Positions 1 to 8,063 are shown, numbered from the stretch's first letter. The stretch is 42,650 nucleotides of DNA from an uncultured Christensenella sp. (GCA_949841595.1 CATKZB010000009.1:1-42650); one strand, 5' to 3'. Notes: generated by a model from the sequence alone, not told the origin. Numbers and translations are program-made.

Positions 1-108
1 ATATATAATTAAAACTTTATAATTATTAAATTAATTTTTAATAAATATTTATTTGCATTATATTATCGATTAGAAAAATATTTAGAAAATTAATCATATT
101 CAGAAAAA

Positions 109-195
109 TTTCGACATAATTATCAAATAATAGAAAAAATATTTTAGAATATTTTGTCAAAATTATTTTGTAATTTTTTGTGTATATGATATAAT
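109..195 (+). promoter_or_regulatory. Promoter with two 0A-box-like sites
   Basis: TATAAT at 190-195, with TTGTAA at 168-173 as the -35 (16-base spacer). TGTCGAA, the Spo0A-box core, is on the minus strand at 110-116. TTTTGTCAAAA at 152-162, matching TTTGTCRAA, abuts the -35. Placement next to the -35 is typical of Spo0A-activated promoters. Since the gene served encodes a Spo0A-type DNA-binding domain, autoregulation is a reasonable inference. Confidence 0.55.
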
Positions 196-252
196 ATCAA
201 CATGTTTGTTTAAAGATAAAAAATCTTAAAAACAAAACTAAAATTTAATATA

Positions 253-358
253 GTTTAAAATAAGCAATTTGTGTATTACATATTATTGTTGAAGATATTG
301 TTTACATGAGATAATCGCAACAATGTTGTGACAGTGTTTATTATTGCTTATTTAAAAC
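253..358 (+). promoter_or_regulatory. Long structured 5' leader (large stem-loop)
   Basis: Positions 253-268 pair with 343-358 (15 of 16). Inside, ATTGTTG (285-291) pairs perfectly with CAACAAT (318-324). The outer arm ends just before the SD AAAAGGAG (about 367-374), and GTTTAAAA at 253-260 could alternatively pair with TTTTAAAA at 363-370 beside the SD. The leader is about 180 nt from the predicted start of transcription. It matches no riboswitch class I know. Confidence 0.4.
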
Positions 359-380
359 TGTGTTTTAAAAGGAGAAAGTT

Positions 381-776
381 ATGACAGAATATTTTGAATT
401 ATCAAAAATTAGAAGAATTGTGAAACTTGCATTGATTAAAGTTGGAATCAGATGCGATTTGATAGGCTTTAGTTATCTATGTTATGCGATAGAACTTGTG
501 ATTCAAACACCTTCGCTTATTCATAGTTTATGTAAAGACTTATACGTACAAGTAGGTAAACAATTTCATGCTAACAAAGAAAATTGCGTAGAAAGAAGTA
601 TTAGACATGCTATCGAAAACACCTACATAAACAAAAGTTTTGCAGAACTTAATAGAATGTTTAAAACACAGTTATACACTATTGATGACAAACCTACTGC
701 TGGAGAACTGATACGACTTATTGCAGAATATTATAATTTGGGATTATATAAAGAGCATCTTGGAGTGAATGATTAA
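381..776 (+). CDS. Stand-alone Spo0A C-terminal-type DNA-binding protein (paralogue 1)
   Basis: This 131-residue protein matches the Spo0A effector domain over nearly its whole length and has no receiver domain. Family landmarks are IGxxxxxxGFSYLCYAIEL (about 22-39), CKDLYVQVGKQF (51-62), the recognition-helix segment VERSIRHAIE (70-79), and the tail DKPTAGELIRLIAEYY (103-118), equivalent to KPTNSEFIAMVADKLR in Spo0A. The Glu, Arg, Arg and His residues of the recognition helix are kept, so binding to 0A boxes is plausible. ATG 381 follows AAAAGGAG. A close paralogue lies at 38696-39094. Without a phospho-acceptor domain it would be controlled by its own level or by competition with full-length Spo0A (inference). 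Confidence 0.75.
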   Translation: MTEYFELSKIRRIVKLALIKVGIRCDLIGFSYLCYAIELVIQTPSLIHSLCKDLYVQVGKQFHANKENCVERSIRHAIENTYINKSFAELNRMFKTQLYTIDDKPTAGELIRLIAEYYNLGLYKEHLGVND

Positions 777-777
777 G

Positions 778-804
778 AAAAAGAAAGAGGAGGTCTTTCT
801 TTTT
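778..804 (+). terminator. Rho-independent terminator
   Basis: Arms at 778-788 and 794-804 (AAAAAGAAAGA / TCTTTCTTTTT), loop GGAGG, running into a T tract. It begins directly after the TAA of the Spo0A-C-like gene and separates it from the glutamine synthetase gene. Confidence 0.75.
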
Positions 805-872
805 TTAATGTTTTGTCTTTAACAAAAACTTATTAAAATTCATAAATTAACTATGATTAAATAAGGAAAAAT

Positions 873-2909
873 ATGAAAAAAAACAAAAATAAATCCAATT
901 TGATGCTAAAAGATGAAATATTGAAAAAATATATGACGAAAGTTGATTTTCAGCATTATTTGTATGTTAAACGAAATTCTATAGATGTAAATTTAGATTT
1001 AGCTGACAAACTGGCTGAAGCTATTTTGAAATGGTGTAAAAAATTAGGAGTATCACAATATTCCCACTACTTTTTTTCGTTGACAGGAAAAACATCAGGA
1101 AAAGTTGAATCTTTTTATGAAACTGCTAAGAATGGAAAGTTGAAAATAAATTTTAGTGGGAAACAACTGTTAAAATGCGAAGTTGACAGTTCAAGTTTCC
1201 CAAATGGGGAAATAAACTCTACATATAATGCCAAAGGATGGGTCACATTGGATTTGTCAATGCCAATTTTTGTCAAAGAAAATATTGAAGGTGTCAAAAC
1301 TTTAATTATTCCATCTTTATTTTGCAATAAAGATGGGGTAGCTTTAGATGAAAAGACATGTCTTTTAAGAGCTGGGAAAGCTTTGGATCAAGAACTGACA
1401 ACTTTTCTTCACAGAATGGGAATGACTGATGTAGATTCTGTGTATTGCAACGTAGGTTGTGAACAAGAGTATTTTTTGATAGATAAAGATTTGTTTTATA
1501 AAAGAAAAGATTTATTATATACAGGAGAAGTGATTTTAGGAGAAACTCTTTTAATAAATCAACATCATAAAGCAAATTATTTTTGTTCTGATAAAGTCAA
1601 GATAGAAAGTTTTGTGGATGAACTTAACCAAAAATTATTGGATGTGGGTATAATAATTAAGTCACATCATGGAGAAGTTGCTCCCAAACAGCAAGAGATT
1701 GTTCAGTTGTATGCTCCTTCAGCTGTGGCTGTAAATCAGAATATGTATTTGATGGAAATAATTGATGAAATAGCAGAAAAACATGGTTATAAAGTTTTAT
1801 TAAACGAAAAACCTTTTGAGGACGTAAATGGAAGTGGAAAACATAATAATATTTCAATTTCTACCAGCAACAATATAAATCTCTTAGATTTCCGAGAGAT
1901 AGATGATGATATTTTTTTAACTATAATTTCTGCTTTTATCAGTGGAATAGACAAACATTATGACCTATTAAGGCTGTCTACAGCGAGTTTATCCAATGAC
2001 CATAGATTGGGTGGAAAGGAAGCTCCAACATCGGTGTTTTCGGTCTTTTTGGGAAAAGAACTATTAAGTATGTTTGATCATTATTTAAATGGAGAAAGTC
2101 TATCAACTTTAAAATTTGATATAGAAAAATTTGAAAGAAATCGAACGAGTCCTTTCGCTTTTACGGGAAATAAGTTTGAATTTAGAATGGTAGGATCTTC
2201 TCAAAATATTTCTTTTCCTAATGCAGTGCTTCAAACAATATTGGCTGATGAATTTAGAATCATCAATGCTAAATTAAGCAAATCTATAGACGTAAGAAAA
2301 GATTTAAAAGATATAATAAGAAGTAATATAGATAACCATATTAAGATCGTTTATAATGGTGACTGTTATTCATGTGAATGGAAAAAAAGAGCCGAAAAGT
2401 TAGGAATAATTGACTATAGTAACAGTGTAGACTGTTTTGAATGCTTAAATTTAAAGAAAAATGTTGAATTGTTTGAAAGAAATAGGGTTCTAAGCCGAAA
2501 AGAACTGAAAGTTAGATATGTAATTTCACTAAAAAGATATATGGATGATGTGTGTGTAAAAGCAAAAACATTGATTGCAATGTGCAAGGAAGATATTATA
2601 CCAAAAATGATTGAAACGATGAGAGAAAGTAAAATATTGGCTGAAAATGATAATTTAAAAAGCATTGATAGTGATTTTAATGAGCAAATACAAATTTTTG
2701 AAGAGTTTATTGAAAATCTAAAAATTTTACAAAAAGACGTTGTAAGCTTAGATGAATTTGATGAATTTAAAGAAAAAGCAGAGTTTGCAAGAGATGTTAT
2801 TTTAAAACATATTGAAGAATTTAAAAAATTATATAAAAAAATGGAAGAAAATTTTCTCTTCCACTTAAAAGATTATCCTGATTTAAATCAGATTTTATTG
2901 TGTGATTGA
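873..2909 (+). CDS. glnN: Type III glutamine synthetase, divergent
   Basis: 678 residues, slightly short for type III GS (about 700-730). Recognisable blocks: SHYFFSLTGKT (64-74), SSFPNGEINSTYNAKGW (107-123), CEQEYFLID (196-204), GEVAPKQQE (267-275), NGSGKHNN (319-326), SNDHRLGGKEAP (374-385) and ERNRTSPFAFTGNKFEFR (421-438). These are the GlnA-type catalytic and nucleotide-binding segments, so the expected reaction is ATP-dependent synthesis of glutamine from glutamate and ammonia. Several normally conserved positions differ from the consensus I remember: the usual DHNQ becomes NQNM at 288-291, RHNEVAP becomes HHGEVAP, HNNWS becomes HNNIS, and RLGANEAP becomes RLGGKEAP. Activity may therefore be altered. 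AAGGAA at 863-868 supports the ATG. Confidence 0.8.
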   Translation: MKKNKNKSNLMLKDEILKKYMTKVDFQHYLYVKRNSIDVNLDLADKLAEAILKWCKKLGVSQYSHYFFSLTGKTSGKVESFYETAKNGKLKINFSGKQLLKCEVDSSSFPNGEINSTYNAKGWVTLDLSMPIFVKENIEGVKTLIIPSLFCNKDGVALDEKTCLLRAGKALDQELTTFLHRMGMTDVDSVYCNVGCEQEYFLIDKDLFYKRKDLLYTGEVILGETLLINQHHKANYFCSDKVKIESFVDELNQKLLDVGIIIKSHHGEVAPKQQEIVQLYAPSAVAVNQNMYLMEIIDEIAEKHGYKVLLNEKPFEDVNGSGKHNNISISTSNNINLLDFREIDDDIFLTIISAFISGIDKHYDLLRLSTASLSNDHRLGGKEAPTSVFSVFLGKELLSMFDHYLNGESLSTLKFDIEKFERNRTSPFAFTGNKFEFRMVGSSQNISFPNAVLQTILADEFRIINAKLSKSIDVRKDLKDIIRSNIDNHIKIVYNGDCYSCEWKKRAEKLGIIDYSNSVDCFECLNLKKNVELFERNRVLSRKELKVRYVISLKRYMDDVCVKAKTLIAMCKEDIIPKMIETMRESKILAENDNLKSIDSDFNEQIQIFEEFIENLKILQKDVVSLDEFDEFKEKAEFARDVILKHIEEFKKLYKKMEENFLFHLKDYPDLNQILLCD

Positions 2910-2918
2910 TAAAATAAT

Positions 2919-3254
2919 TTATTTAGTCCTTATAAAAACAGCTTCAAAAGTATCTTTACCTGTGTTGTGTTGTTCGTGGTATGTTCCTTGAGGGAAAATA
3001 AAAAAGTCTCCAACATTAAATGGATATTCTCCGTCCTCATCTCTTACTATTCCACTGCCTTTTAAGACATACATAAATTCGTTGCAATCATCGTGTTTAT
3101 GCCATTCAAACACACCACCAGATTTTAACCAACCGTGTGTGATGCCTTGTATATTTTTTACTTCATCATTTGTAACAAAAAGTTTTCTGCTGCCTGCTCC
3201 ATCGTGAGCAGGTTCTAATTTAACGCTTTTTGCTGACTTCTTAATAACTTTCAT
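2919..3254 (-). CDS. Small cupin-domain protein
   Basis: 111 residues forming one conserved beta-barrel (cupin_2). Motif 1 is the HKHDDCNEF region (about residues 52-60), with His and Glu as likely metal ligands. Motif 2 is FPQGTYHEQHN (about 87-97). Such single cupins are metal-dependent isomerases, dioxygenases or sugar/auxin-like binding proteins, and the substrate cannot be read from sequence. The gene converges on glnN with a 9-base gap. The SD on the minus strand is AAGGAG, and a good promoter lies at 3276-3304. Confidence 0.8.
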   Translation of the reverse strand: MKVIKKSAKSVKLEPAHDGAGSRKLFVTNDEVKNIQGITHGWLKSGGVFEWHKHDDCNEFMYVLKGSGIVRDEDGEYPFNVGDFFIFPQGTYHEQHNTGKDTFEAVFIRTK

Positions 3255-3275
3255 ATTTTTTTCTCCTTATAAATC

Positions 3276-3304
3276 ATTATAATTAAAGGGACTTTATTTT
3301 GCAA
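3276..3304 (-). promoter_or_regulatory. Promoter of the cupin gene
   Basis: On the minus strand TTGCAA (3299-3304) and TATAAT (3276-3281) are separated by 17 bases, between the stop of the C69 peptidase gene and the cupin start. The cupin gene can therefore be transcribed on its own. Confidence 0.55.
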
Positions 3305-3314
3305 ATAAAATATA

Positions 3315-4370
3315 TTATTTAAATATTTGTTTTCTGAGTTTTAAACTTTCTTTTAAAGAAAGATCTTTTAAAAGTATTTCATTTTGTACTTGATTAAGTT
3401 TATTTTCATCAAAATTTTTAGAGTTTTCAACAAATTTTTTGTGAGATTGCCAGAAGGAATCGTTGTTTTCTTCTGCTTTGTTGATAGGTTTAACAATTGA
3501 ATCTCCAAAATTGTAAGGAAGATAAATTGACTTACATGGAAACGAAGTTGCTGTGAAATAAATCTTTGGCTTGTGGTCTTTTTTAAGCTTAACTACCATA
3601 GAACCTGCAGTTGAATATTCGCCGTGCATACAAATAGATTTTTTCTTTTCTGAAAAATTTTTATCTTTTTTGTTGTGTAATTTTAGAATATTAATAGCCT
3701 GGGAAACGTTTTTAAGTTTTTTAACAGGCTTTTTCATTAAATTTACACGATAGTCTCCACTTGTTTTTCTATTTAAAGAAAATATGTTTTTAAAATTAGA
3801 GATATCGCTGAATTTGTCAGGCTTTGTGATGGAAAAAGTATTAGAAATTGCACCCCAATTAACTTTTTTATATAACCAATGTTTATTTTTGGTTTCTAAA
3901 ATGTAACAGTCGTTCAAATCCATTATTAAGAAAGAATTGTCATATAGATCCTTGTTTTTTAGACTACAACAACCTCCTTGACCATATTTTTCTAACAAAT
4001 CTATTATAATATCCAAGGATTCTTTAGCAGTTTTACCACGTTCCAGTCCAAGACGAACCAAATCCATACCAATAAGTCCTTTTTCTGGATTGTCATATTT
4101 ATTTGCATAAAGAGCTTCATTTCCGATGCAAACTCCAAACTCATTAACTCCCATTTCAGCTCCCCACATCCAAGTGGGTTTTGAAATGAAAATTGAAGCA
4201 GTTTTTTCAACTTGCTTTATTTTTATATATGTTGTTTTGAGATATTTCTCAGAATTAATCTTTGAAGGAATATATTGAACAATTTGAGCTTCATCATTTT
4301 CTCTGTCGCTGTTCTTACCAAAAATAGAGAAATGTCCTCTCTTTATTACTTTACCGAATGTGTCACACAT
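3315..4370 (-). CDS. C69-family peptidase / secernin-like N-terminal nucleophile hydrolase
   Basis: I chose the ATG at 4370 because it gives Met-Cys-Asp-Thr-Phe. In the C69 dipeptidase/secernin family the second-residue Cys becomes the N-terminal nucleophile after Met removal. An upstream in-frame ATG at 4421 would bury this Cys and lacks an SD, while AAAGGT lies 8 bases before 4370. The 351-residue protein continues with HFSIFGKNSDRENDEAQIVQ, the family block with the Asn/Asp/Arg active-site surroundings, and with MGVNEFGVCIGNEA. Family members cleave dipeptides or small amides, usually in the cytoplasm. The next gene upstream is tRNA-Ser. Confidence 0.8.
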   Translation of the reverse strand: MCDTFGKVIKRGHFSIFGKNSDRENDEAQIVQYIPSKINSEKYLKTTYIKIKQVEKTASIFISKPTWMWGAEMGVNEFGVCIGNEALYANKYDNPEKGLIGMDLVRLGLERGKTAKESLDIIIDLLEKYGQGGCCSLKNKDLYDNSFLIMDLNDCYILETKNKHWLYKKVNWGAISNTFSITKPDKFSDISNFKNIFSLNRKTSGDYRVNLMKKPVKKLKNVSQAINILKLHNKKDKNFSEKKKSICMHGEYSTAGSMVVKLKKDHKPKIYFTATSFPCKSIYLPYNFGDSIVKPINKAEENNDSFWQSHKKFVENSKNFDENKLNQVQNEILLKDLSLKESLKLRKQIFK

Positions 4371-4455
4371 AAAATTTACCTTTTGTAAATCAATTTTAAC
4401 AAAAATAATCAATTTTTGCAATAAAAAACTGGCAATTTATCATTACCAGTTGTTT

Positions 4456-4546
4456 TGGCGGAGAAGGAGGGATTTGAACCCTCGCGCCAGTTTCCCGACC
4501 TAACACCTTAGCAGGGTGTCCTCTTCGACCTCTTGAGTACTTCTCC
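4456..4546 (-). tRNA. tRNA-Ser (anticodon GCT)
   Basis: On the minus strand the acceptor arms GGAGAAG / CTTCTCC pair, followed by discriminator G and an encoded CCA. The anticodon loop CTGCTAA presents GCT (codons AGC/AGU). A long variable arm and the T-arm GGTTCAAATCC are present, as expected for a class II serine tRNA of 91 nt. Confidence 0.93.
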
Positions 4547-4569
4547 ATATCTTTTTATCTTGTGCATTT

Positions 4570-4599
4570 ATTCTAACACAAAATAAAAAGAATTGTCAA
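4570..4599 (-). promoter_or_regulatory. tRNA-Ser promoter
   Basis: On the minus strand TTGACA (4594-4599) and TAGAAT (4570-4575) with an 18-base spacer lie about 24 bases upstream of the tRNA 5' end. Confidence 0.6.
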
Positions 4600-4771
4600 T
4601 GTTTTTGGTTGATTAAACCTTAAATAAAGCGTAAGATTTTTTGTAAAGATAATTTATGTTAAAATACTACAAAAAATTTGTTATAGTTTTATAACTAAAT
4701 AACAAGCCGTTTTTATTTACAAATAAATCTTCAATCTATTATAAGTTAATAATAAAGTTATTTTTTAATAA

Positions 4772-5314
4772 TTAAAATTCTTCATTAAGTACTTGAAAGT
4801 AAGCCTTTGGATGCATACAAACTGGACAGATTTCTGGTGCTTTTTCTCCAACGTAAACGTGTCCACAGTTTCTGCATATCCACATTTTCTTTTCTGACTT
4901 TTTAAATACTTTTCCTTCTTTAACAAGCTCTGCTATTCTGTTGTATCTTTCTTCGTGTCTTTTTTCAATTTCTGCAACGCCTTCAAATTTTCTTGCGATA
5001 GCTTCGAATCCTTCTTCTCGAGCTTCTTGTGCCATTCTTTTGTACATCTCTGTCCATTCTCCACGTTCGCCAGCTGCAGCATCTAACAAATTTTCATATG
5101 TTGATGGCACTGCTCCGTTATGAAGCTCTTTAAACCACATTTTTGCATGTTCCTTTTCATTATCTGCAGTTTCAGTAAAAATTGCTGCGATTTGTTCAAA
5201 ACCGTCTTTTTTTGCTTGAGATGCATAGTAAGTATACTTATTTCTTGCTTGACTTTCTCCTGCGAAAGCTTCCATTAAGTTTTTTTCAGTTTTTGTACCT
5301 TTTAATTCTTTCAT
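4772..5314 (-). CDS. rbr: Rubrerythrin
   Basis: 180 residues: an N-terminal four-helix di-iron domain followed by a C-terminal rubredoxin-like Fe(SCys)4 domain. Iron ligands visible include E20 (AFAGES), E53-x-x-H56 (NEKEH), E83/E86 (AGERGEW), and E117-x-x-H120 (EKRH). The rubredoxin cysteines are C147/C150 and C163/C166. Rubrerythrin reduces hydrogen peroxide in the cytoplasm with electrons from NAD(P)H through rubredoxin-type carriers, and is typical of anaerobes. It is monocistronic, with a good SD (AAAGGAG) on the minus strand. Confidence 0.95.
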   Translation of the reverse strand: MKELKGTKTEKNLMEAFAGESQARNKYTYYASQAKKDGFEQIAAIFTETADNEKEHAKMWFKELHNGAVPSTYENLLDAAAGERGEWTEMYKRMAQEAREEGFEAIARKFEGVAEIEKRHEERYNRIAELVKEGKVFKKSEKKMWICRNCGHVYVGEKAPEICPVCMHPKAYFQVLNEEF

Positions 5315-5342
5315 AATTATTTTCTCCTTTTAACCTGTACAT

Positions 5343-5373
5343 ATTATACCATATAAGTTATAGACTTTGTCAA
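5343..5373 (-). promoter_or_regulatory. Rubrerythrin promoter candidate
   Basis: On the minus strand TTGACA (5368-5373) and an extended -10 TGGTATAAT (hexamer 5343-5348). The spacer of 19 is long, but the extended -10 could compensate. No PerR-box match was recognised. Confidence 0.45.
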
Positions 5374-5414
5374 ATTATTGCTATGAATGTTATTTAACTG
5401 AATATTTATGATTT

Positions 5415-5430
5415 TGTTTCACGTGAAACA
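5415..5430. promoter_or_regulatory. parS site 1
   Basis: Perfect TGTTTCACGTGAAACA, the universal chromosomal parS palindrome bound by ParB/Spo0J. It lies 60 bases downstream of parB, so ParB can load next to its own gene. Presence of parS supports an origin-proximal chromosomal location. Confidence 0.95.
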
Positions 5431-5455
5431 TTTTTAAAGGCCGAATATGTAAAAA

Positions 5456-5481
5456 AAGAATGTTTCACGTGAAACATTCTT
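5456..5481 (-). terminator. parS site 2, embedded in the parAB terminator hairpin
   Basis: A second perfect TGTTTCACGTGAAACA occupies 5461-5476, extended by AAGAA / TTCTT into a perfect 26-base palindrome. Read on the minus strand, just 8 bases after the parB stop, this stem runs straight into a T tract, the form of a rho-independent terminator. The same DNA can serve as ParB-binding site and, as RNA, transcription terminator. Confidence 0.75.
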
Positions 5482-5489
5482 AACAGTAA

Positions 5490-6422
5490 TTAGTTTTTTC
5501 TTTTATTATAGTTTTGTAAGTCCTGTAATGTCATTTCTTTTTTATTTAAAAGTTCTAAAAGCTCTGCAATTCTATCTAAGTCGTCCCTAGAATAATAATC
5601 TATATAAATTCTACCTTTATTATCGTTTCCTATTGCAGATACTTTAGTTGCAAAAGTTTTTTGCATTTGATTTATAAGTTCTTTAAGCTCTAATGATTGT
5701 TCTGGCTTAACAATAATCTTTTTTGTAGGTTCTGTATAAGATTTAACTGCTTTTTCTAAGTCTCTAACGCTAAGATTCTTGTTTACAACCATTTGCGCTA
5801 ATTTAATTTGTTCTTTTGGGTCTTCAATAACAACCAAACACCTTGCATGGCCTGAAGAAATCTTACCATTTTCAACCATTTGGATAACATCTGGATAAAG
5901 AGATAAAAGTCTTAGTGTGTTTGCAACGTTGGAACGACTTTTTCCAATTCTTTCAGAAACGGTCTCTTGTGTCAGTCCATATTCATCCATCAATTCTTTA
6001 ATTGCTCTTGCAGCTTCAATTGGATTTAAATCTTCTCTTTGCAAGTTTTCGATAATGCTGATTTCTTTAACTTGTTTATCTGTATAGTTTTTAACTACAG
6101 CTGGAACGGTTTTAAGTCCACATATATTTGCAGCTCTCCATCTTCTTTCTCCAGCGATAATAAGATATTCGCCATTAGCTTGCTTGTTTAAAACAATAGG
6201 TTGAACAATCCCATGAATTTTGATTGAAGATGCCAATTCATTCAAAGCTTCTTGATCAAAGTTTTTTCTTGGTTGGTTTGGGTTTGGTTTTATCTTGTTT
6301 ATGTCTATTTCTAAAACACCATTCGATTCATTTTTATTAGTTATATTTTTATAATTATCATTATCAGCATAAACGCCAAATAAAGCTTCAAGTCCTCTTC
6401 CTAATCCTTTGTTATTGCTCAT
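5490..6422 (-). CDS. parB: Chromosome-partitioning protein ParB (Spo0J)
   Basis: 310 residues with the N-terminal ParA-stimulating segment GLGRGLEALFG (6-16), ParB/Srx CTP-binding domain with GERRWRAA (91-98) and ENLQRE (125-130), a helix-turn-helix around 149-170 that reads parS, and a C-terminal dimerisation region. ParB clamps load at parS, spread, and recruit condensin and ParA for origin segregation. The start overlaps the end of parA by 11 bases, indicating translational coupling. Two perfect parS sites follow immediately. Confidence 0.97.
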   Translation of the reverse strand: MSNNKGLGRGLEALFGVYADNDNYKNITNKNESNGVLEIDINKIKPNPNQPRKNFDQEALNELASSIKIHGIVQPIVLNKQANGEYLIIAGERRWRAANICGLKTVPAVVKNYTDKQVKEISIIENLQREDLNPIEAARAIKELMDEYGLTQETVSERIGKSRSNVANTLRLLSLYPDVIQMVENGKISSGHARCLVVIEDPKEQIKLAQMVVNKNLSVRDLEKAVKSYTEPTKKIIVKPEQSLELKELINQMQKTFATKVSAIGNDNKGRIYIDYYSRDDLDRIAELLELLNKKEMTLQDLQNYNKRKN

Positions 6423-7239
6423 TTTTCTCTCCTTTAAATTTTATTTTTCTAAGTTTAGAAATTTTTGTAAAAGGTGTGTTGTTTCTTTTCATAATTTCTT
6501 CTGCAAGACTTAAATAAGCTTCTGCGCCTTTGGAATTTGCATCATAAAGGGCGATTGGAAGCCCGTGACTTGGAGCTTCAGCTAATCTGATATTTCTTGG
6601 AATTGAAGTTAAATAAACTTTTTTGTTGAACACTTTCATAATTTCATTGCTGACCTGTGTTGTGAGATTATATCTTTTTTCTTTCATGGTCATAACCACG
6701 CCTTCAATGTCAAGATCAGGGTTGAGATGATATTTAATTAATCTTATAGTGTTCATAAGCTGTGCAAGACCTTCCAATGGGAAGAATTCACACTGGATAG
6801 GTATGATTACACTGTCAGAAGCTGTGAGAGCATTGACGGTTATAAGTCCTAAAGAAGGTGGACAATCGATTAAAATAAAGTCATAACTTATTTTAATTTC
6901 ATCCAAAATGCGTTTTATGACCTTTTCACGCTGTGAAATTTGAATTAATTCCACTTCAGCTCCAGCTAAATCAACTGTTGAAGGAATGATATAAAGATTT
7001 TCAACTATAGTTGTTTGAATCACTTCTTCATAAAAAATTTCACCATCAATTAAATCATAAATAGTTTTTAAATCCTTAGTTTTGTTGATTCCAACAGCAC
7101 TTGTGGCATTGCCTTGTGGGTCGAGATCGAGAATAAGAATTTTTTTACCCATCAATGCCATGTAGGTGGCAACATTAACACATGTTGTTGTCTTTCCAAC
7201 GCCACCTTTTTGATTTGCAAAAGCAATAATTTTTCCCAT
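6412..7239 (-). CDS. parA: Chromosome-partitioning ATPase ParA (Soj)
   Basis: 275 residues. Deviant Walker A KGGVGKTT at 11-18, Walker A' ILDLDPQGNA (about 36-45), and Walker B LIDCPPSLG. No N-terminal HTH, so it is a short type Ib/chromosomal ParA. It binds DNA non-specifically in the ATP state and with ParB drives origin segregation; in Bacillota it also modulates DnaA. The SD AAAGGAAG precedes the ATG. The gene heads a two-gene unit separated from rsmG by a terminator-like hairpin. Confidence 0.97.
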   Translation of the reverse strand: MGKIIAFANQKGGVGKTTTCVNVATYMALMGKKILILDLDPQGNATSAVGINKTKDLKTIYDLIDGEIFYEEVIQTTIVENLYIIPSTVDLAGAEVELIQISQREKVIKRILDEIKISYDFILIDCPPSLGLITVNALTASDSVIIPIQCEFFPLEGLAQLMNTIRLIKYHLNPDLDIEGVVMTMKEKRYNLTTQVSNEIMKVFNKKVYLTSIPRNIRLAEAPSHGLPIALYDANSKGAEAYLSLAEEIMKRNNTPFTKISKLRKIKFKGEKNEQ

Positions 7240-7289
7240 TTTTACTTCCTTTGTTAAAATTATACATTAATTAATAAAAAAAATAAAGA

Positions 7290-7324
7290 AAAATAAGCAA
7301 AAATTAATAATTAATGCTTATTTT
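7290..7324 (-). terminator. Terminator between rsmG and parA
   Basis: Arms 7290-7299 and 7315-7324 (AAAATAAGCA / TGCTTATTTT on the minus strand), followed on that strand by a T-rich run. A -10 TATAAT on the minus strand at 7259-7264 could then start parAB transcription, though its -35 is weak. Confidence 0.5.
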
Positions 7325-7358
7325 AGATAATTTTTAAGTTTGCGAAAATAATTTAAAA

Positions 7359-8054
7359 TTATAATGGAGAAAGTTTTGGTTTGTTTTTATCTCTAGGATA
7401 TTTTGAAGGTGTTGGTTTTATTTTTTTCAGAATAAGAATGTTGCGCTCCAAATTTTCTTCTTCAATTACAAATTTTTCTATACTCTCAACAGTTCCACCT
7501 AAAATTGATATTGCGTTTTTTGCAAGTTGCAATTCTTCTTCAAGTTTGCTGGATTTATAAATAATTGCATGTCCACCAAGTTTAACAAGTGGCAACAAAT
7601 ATTCAACAAGAGTGTTTAATGGGGCAACTGCTCTTGCAACAGCATAATCAAATGACTCTCTGTTTTTCCTTGCAAAATCTTCAGCTCTGCAGTGAATTGC
7701 GCCAATATTTTGAAGTTGCAAATTTTTAATAACTTCATTTAAGAAATTTACACGTTTGTTTAAACTGTCCACCATACAAATTTTAAGATCTGGACGAATG
7801 ATTTTTAGTGGAATTGAAGGAAATCCTGCTCCACTGCCAACGTCAACCATGGTTGCACATTTTGAGAAAAATTTACTTGGCAAAATGCTGTCTAAAAAAT
7901 GTTTTAAAAGAACTTCTCTTTCTTCGGTTATGGCTGTGAGATTTAGAACTTTATTAGTTTCAATAAGCATAGAAAAATATTTATCAAACTGCTCATCTTG
8001 CAAATCTGACACATTCGTTCCGTAATTTTTGAAAATGTTTTTAAGATTTTTCAT
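7359..8054 (-). CDS. rsmG: 16S rRNA (guanine-527-N7)-methyltransferase RsmG
   Basis: 231 residues, GidB family. The SAM-binding motif I VDVGSGAGFPSIPLKI is followed by the motif-II acidic residue in MVDSLNKR, and the AVARAVAPL motif typical of RsmG is present. It methylates G527 of 16S rRNA. It follows mnmG by 9 bases in the classic gidA-gidB arrangement. Confidence 0.95.
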   Translation of the reverse strand: MKNLKNIFKNYGTNVSDLQDEQFDKYFSMLIETNKVLNLTAITEEREVLLKHFLDSILPSKFFSKCATMVDVGSGAGFPSIPLKIIRPDLKICMVDSLNKRVNFLNEVIKNLQLQNIGAIHCRAEDFARKNRESFDYAVARAVAPLNTLVEYLLPLVKLGGHAIIYKSSKLEEELQLAKNAISILGGTVESIEKFVIEEENLERNILILKKIKPTPSKYPRDKNKPKLSPL

Positions 8055-8063
8055 TTCAACCTT

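Larger units (their letters stand above)
1..380. other. AT-rich gene-free stretch with regulatory leader
   Basis: No credible gene on either strand. Positions 1-100 are almost pure A/T with no recognisable element. Positions 109-195 hold two Spo0A-type boxes and a promoter, and positions 253-358 a foldable leader, listed separately; both belong to the plus-strand gene that starts at 381. Confidence 0.7.
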
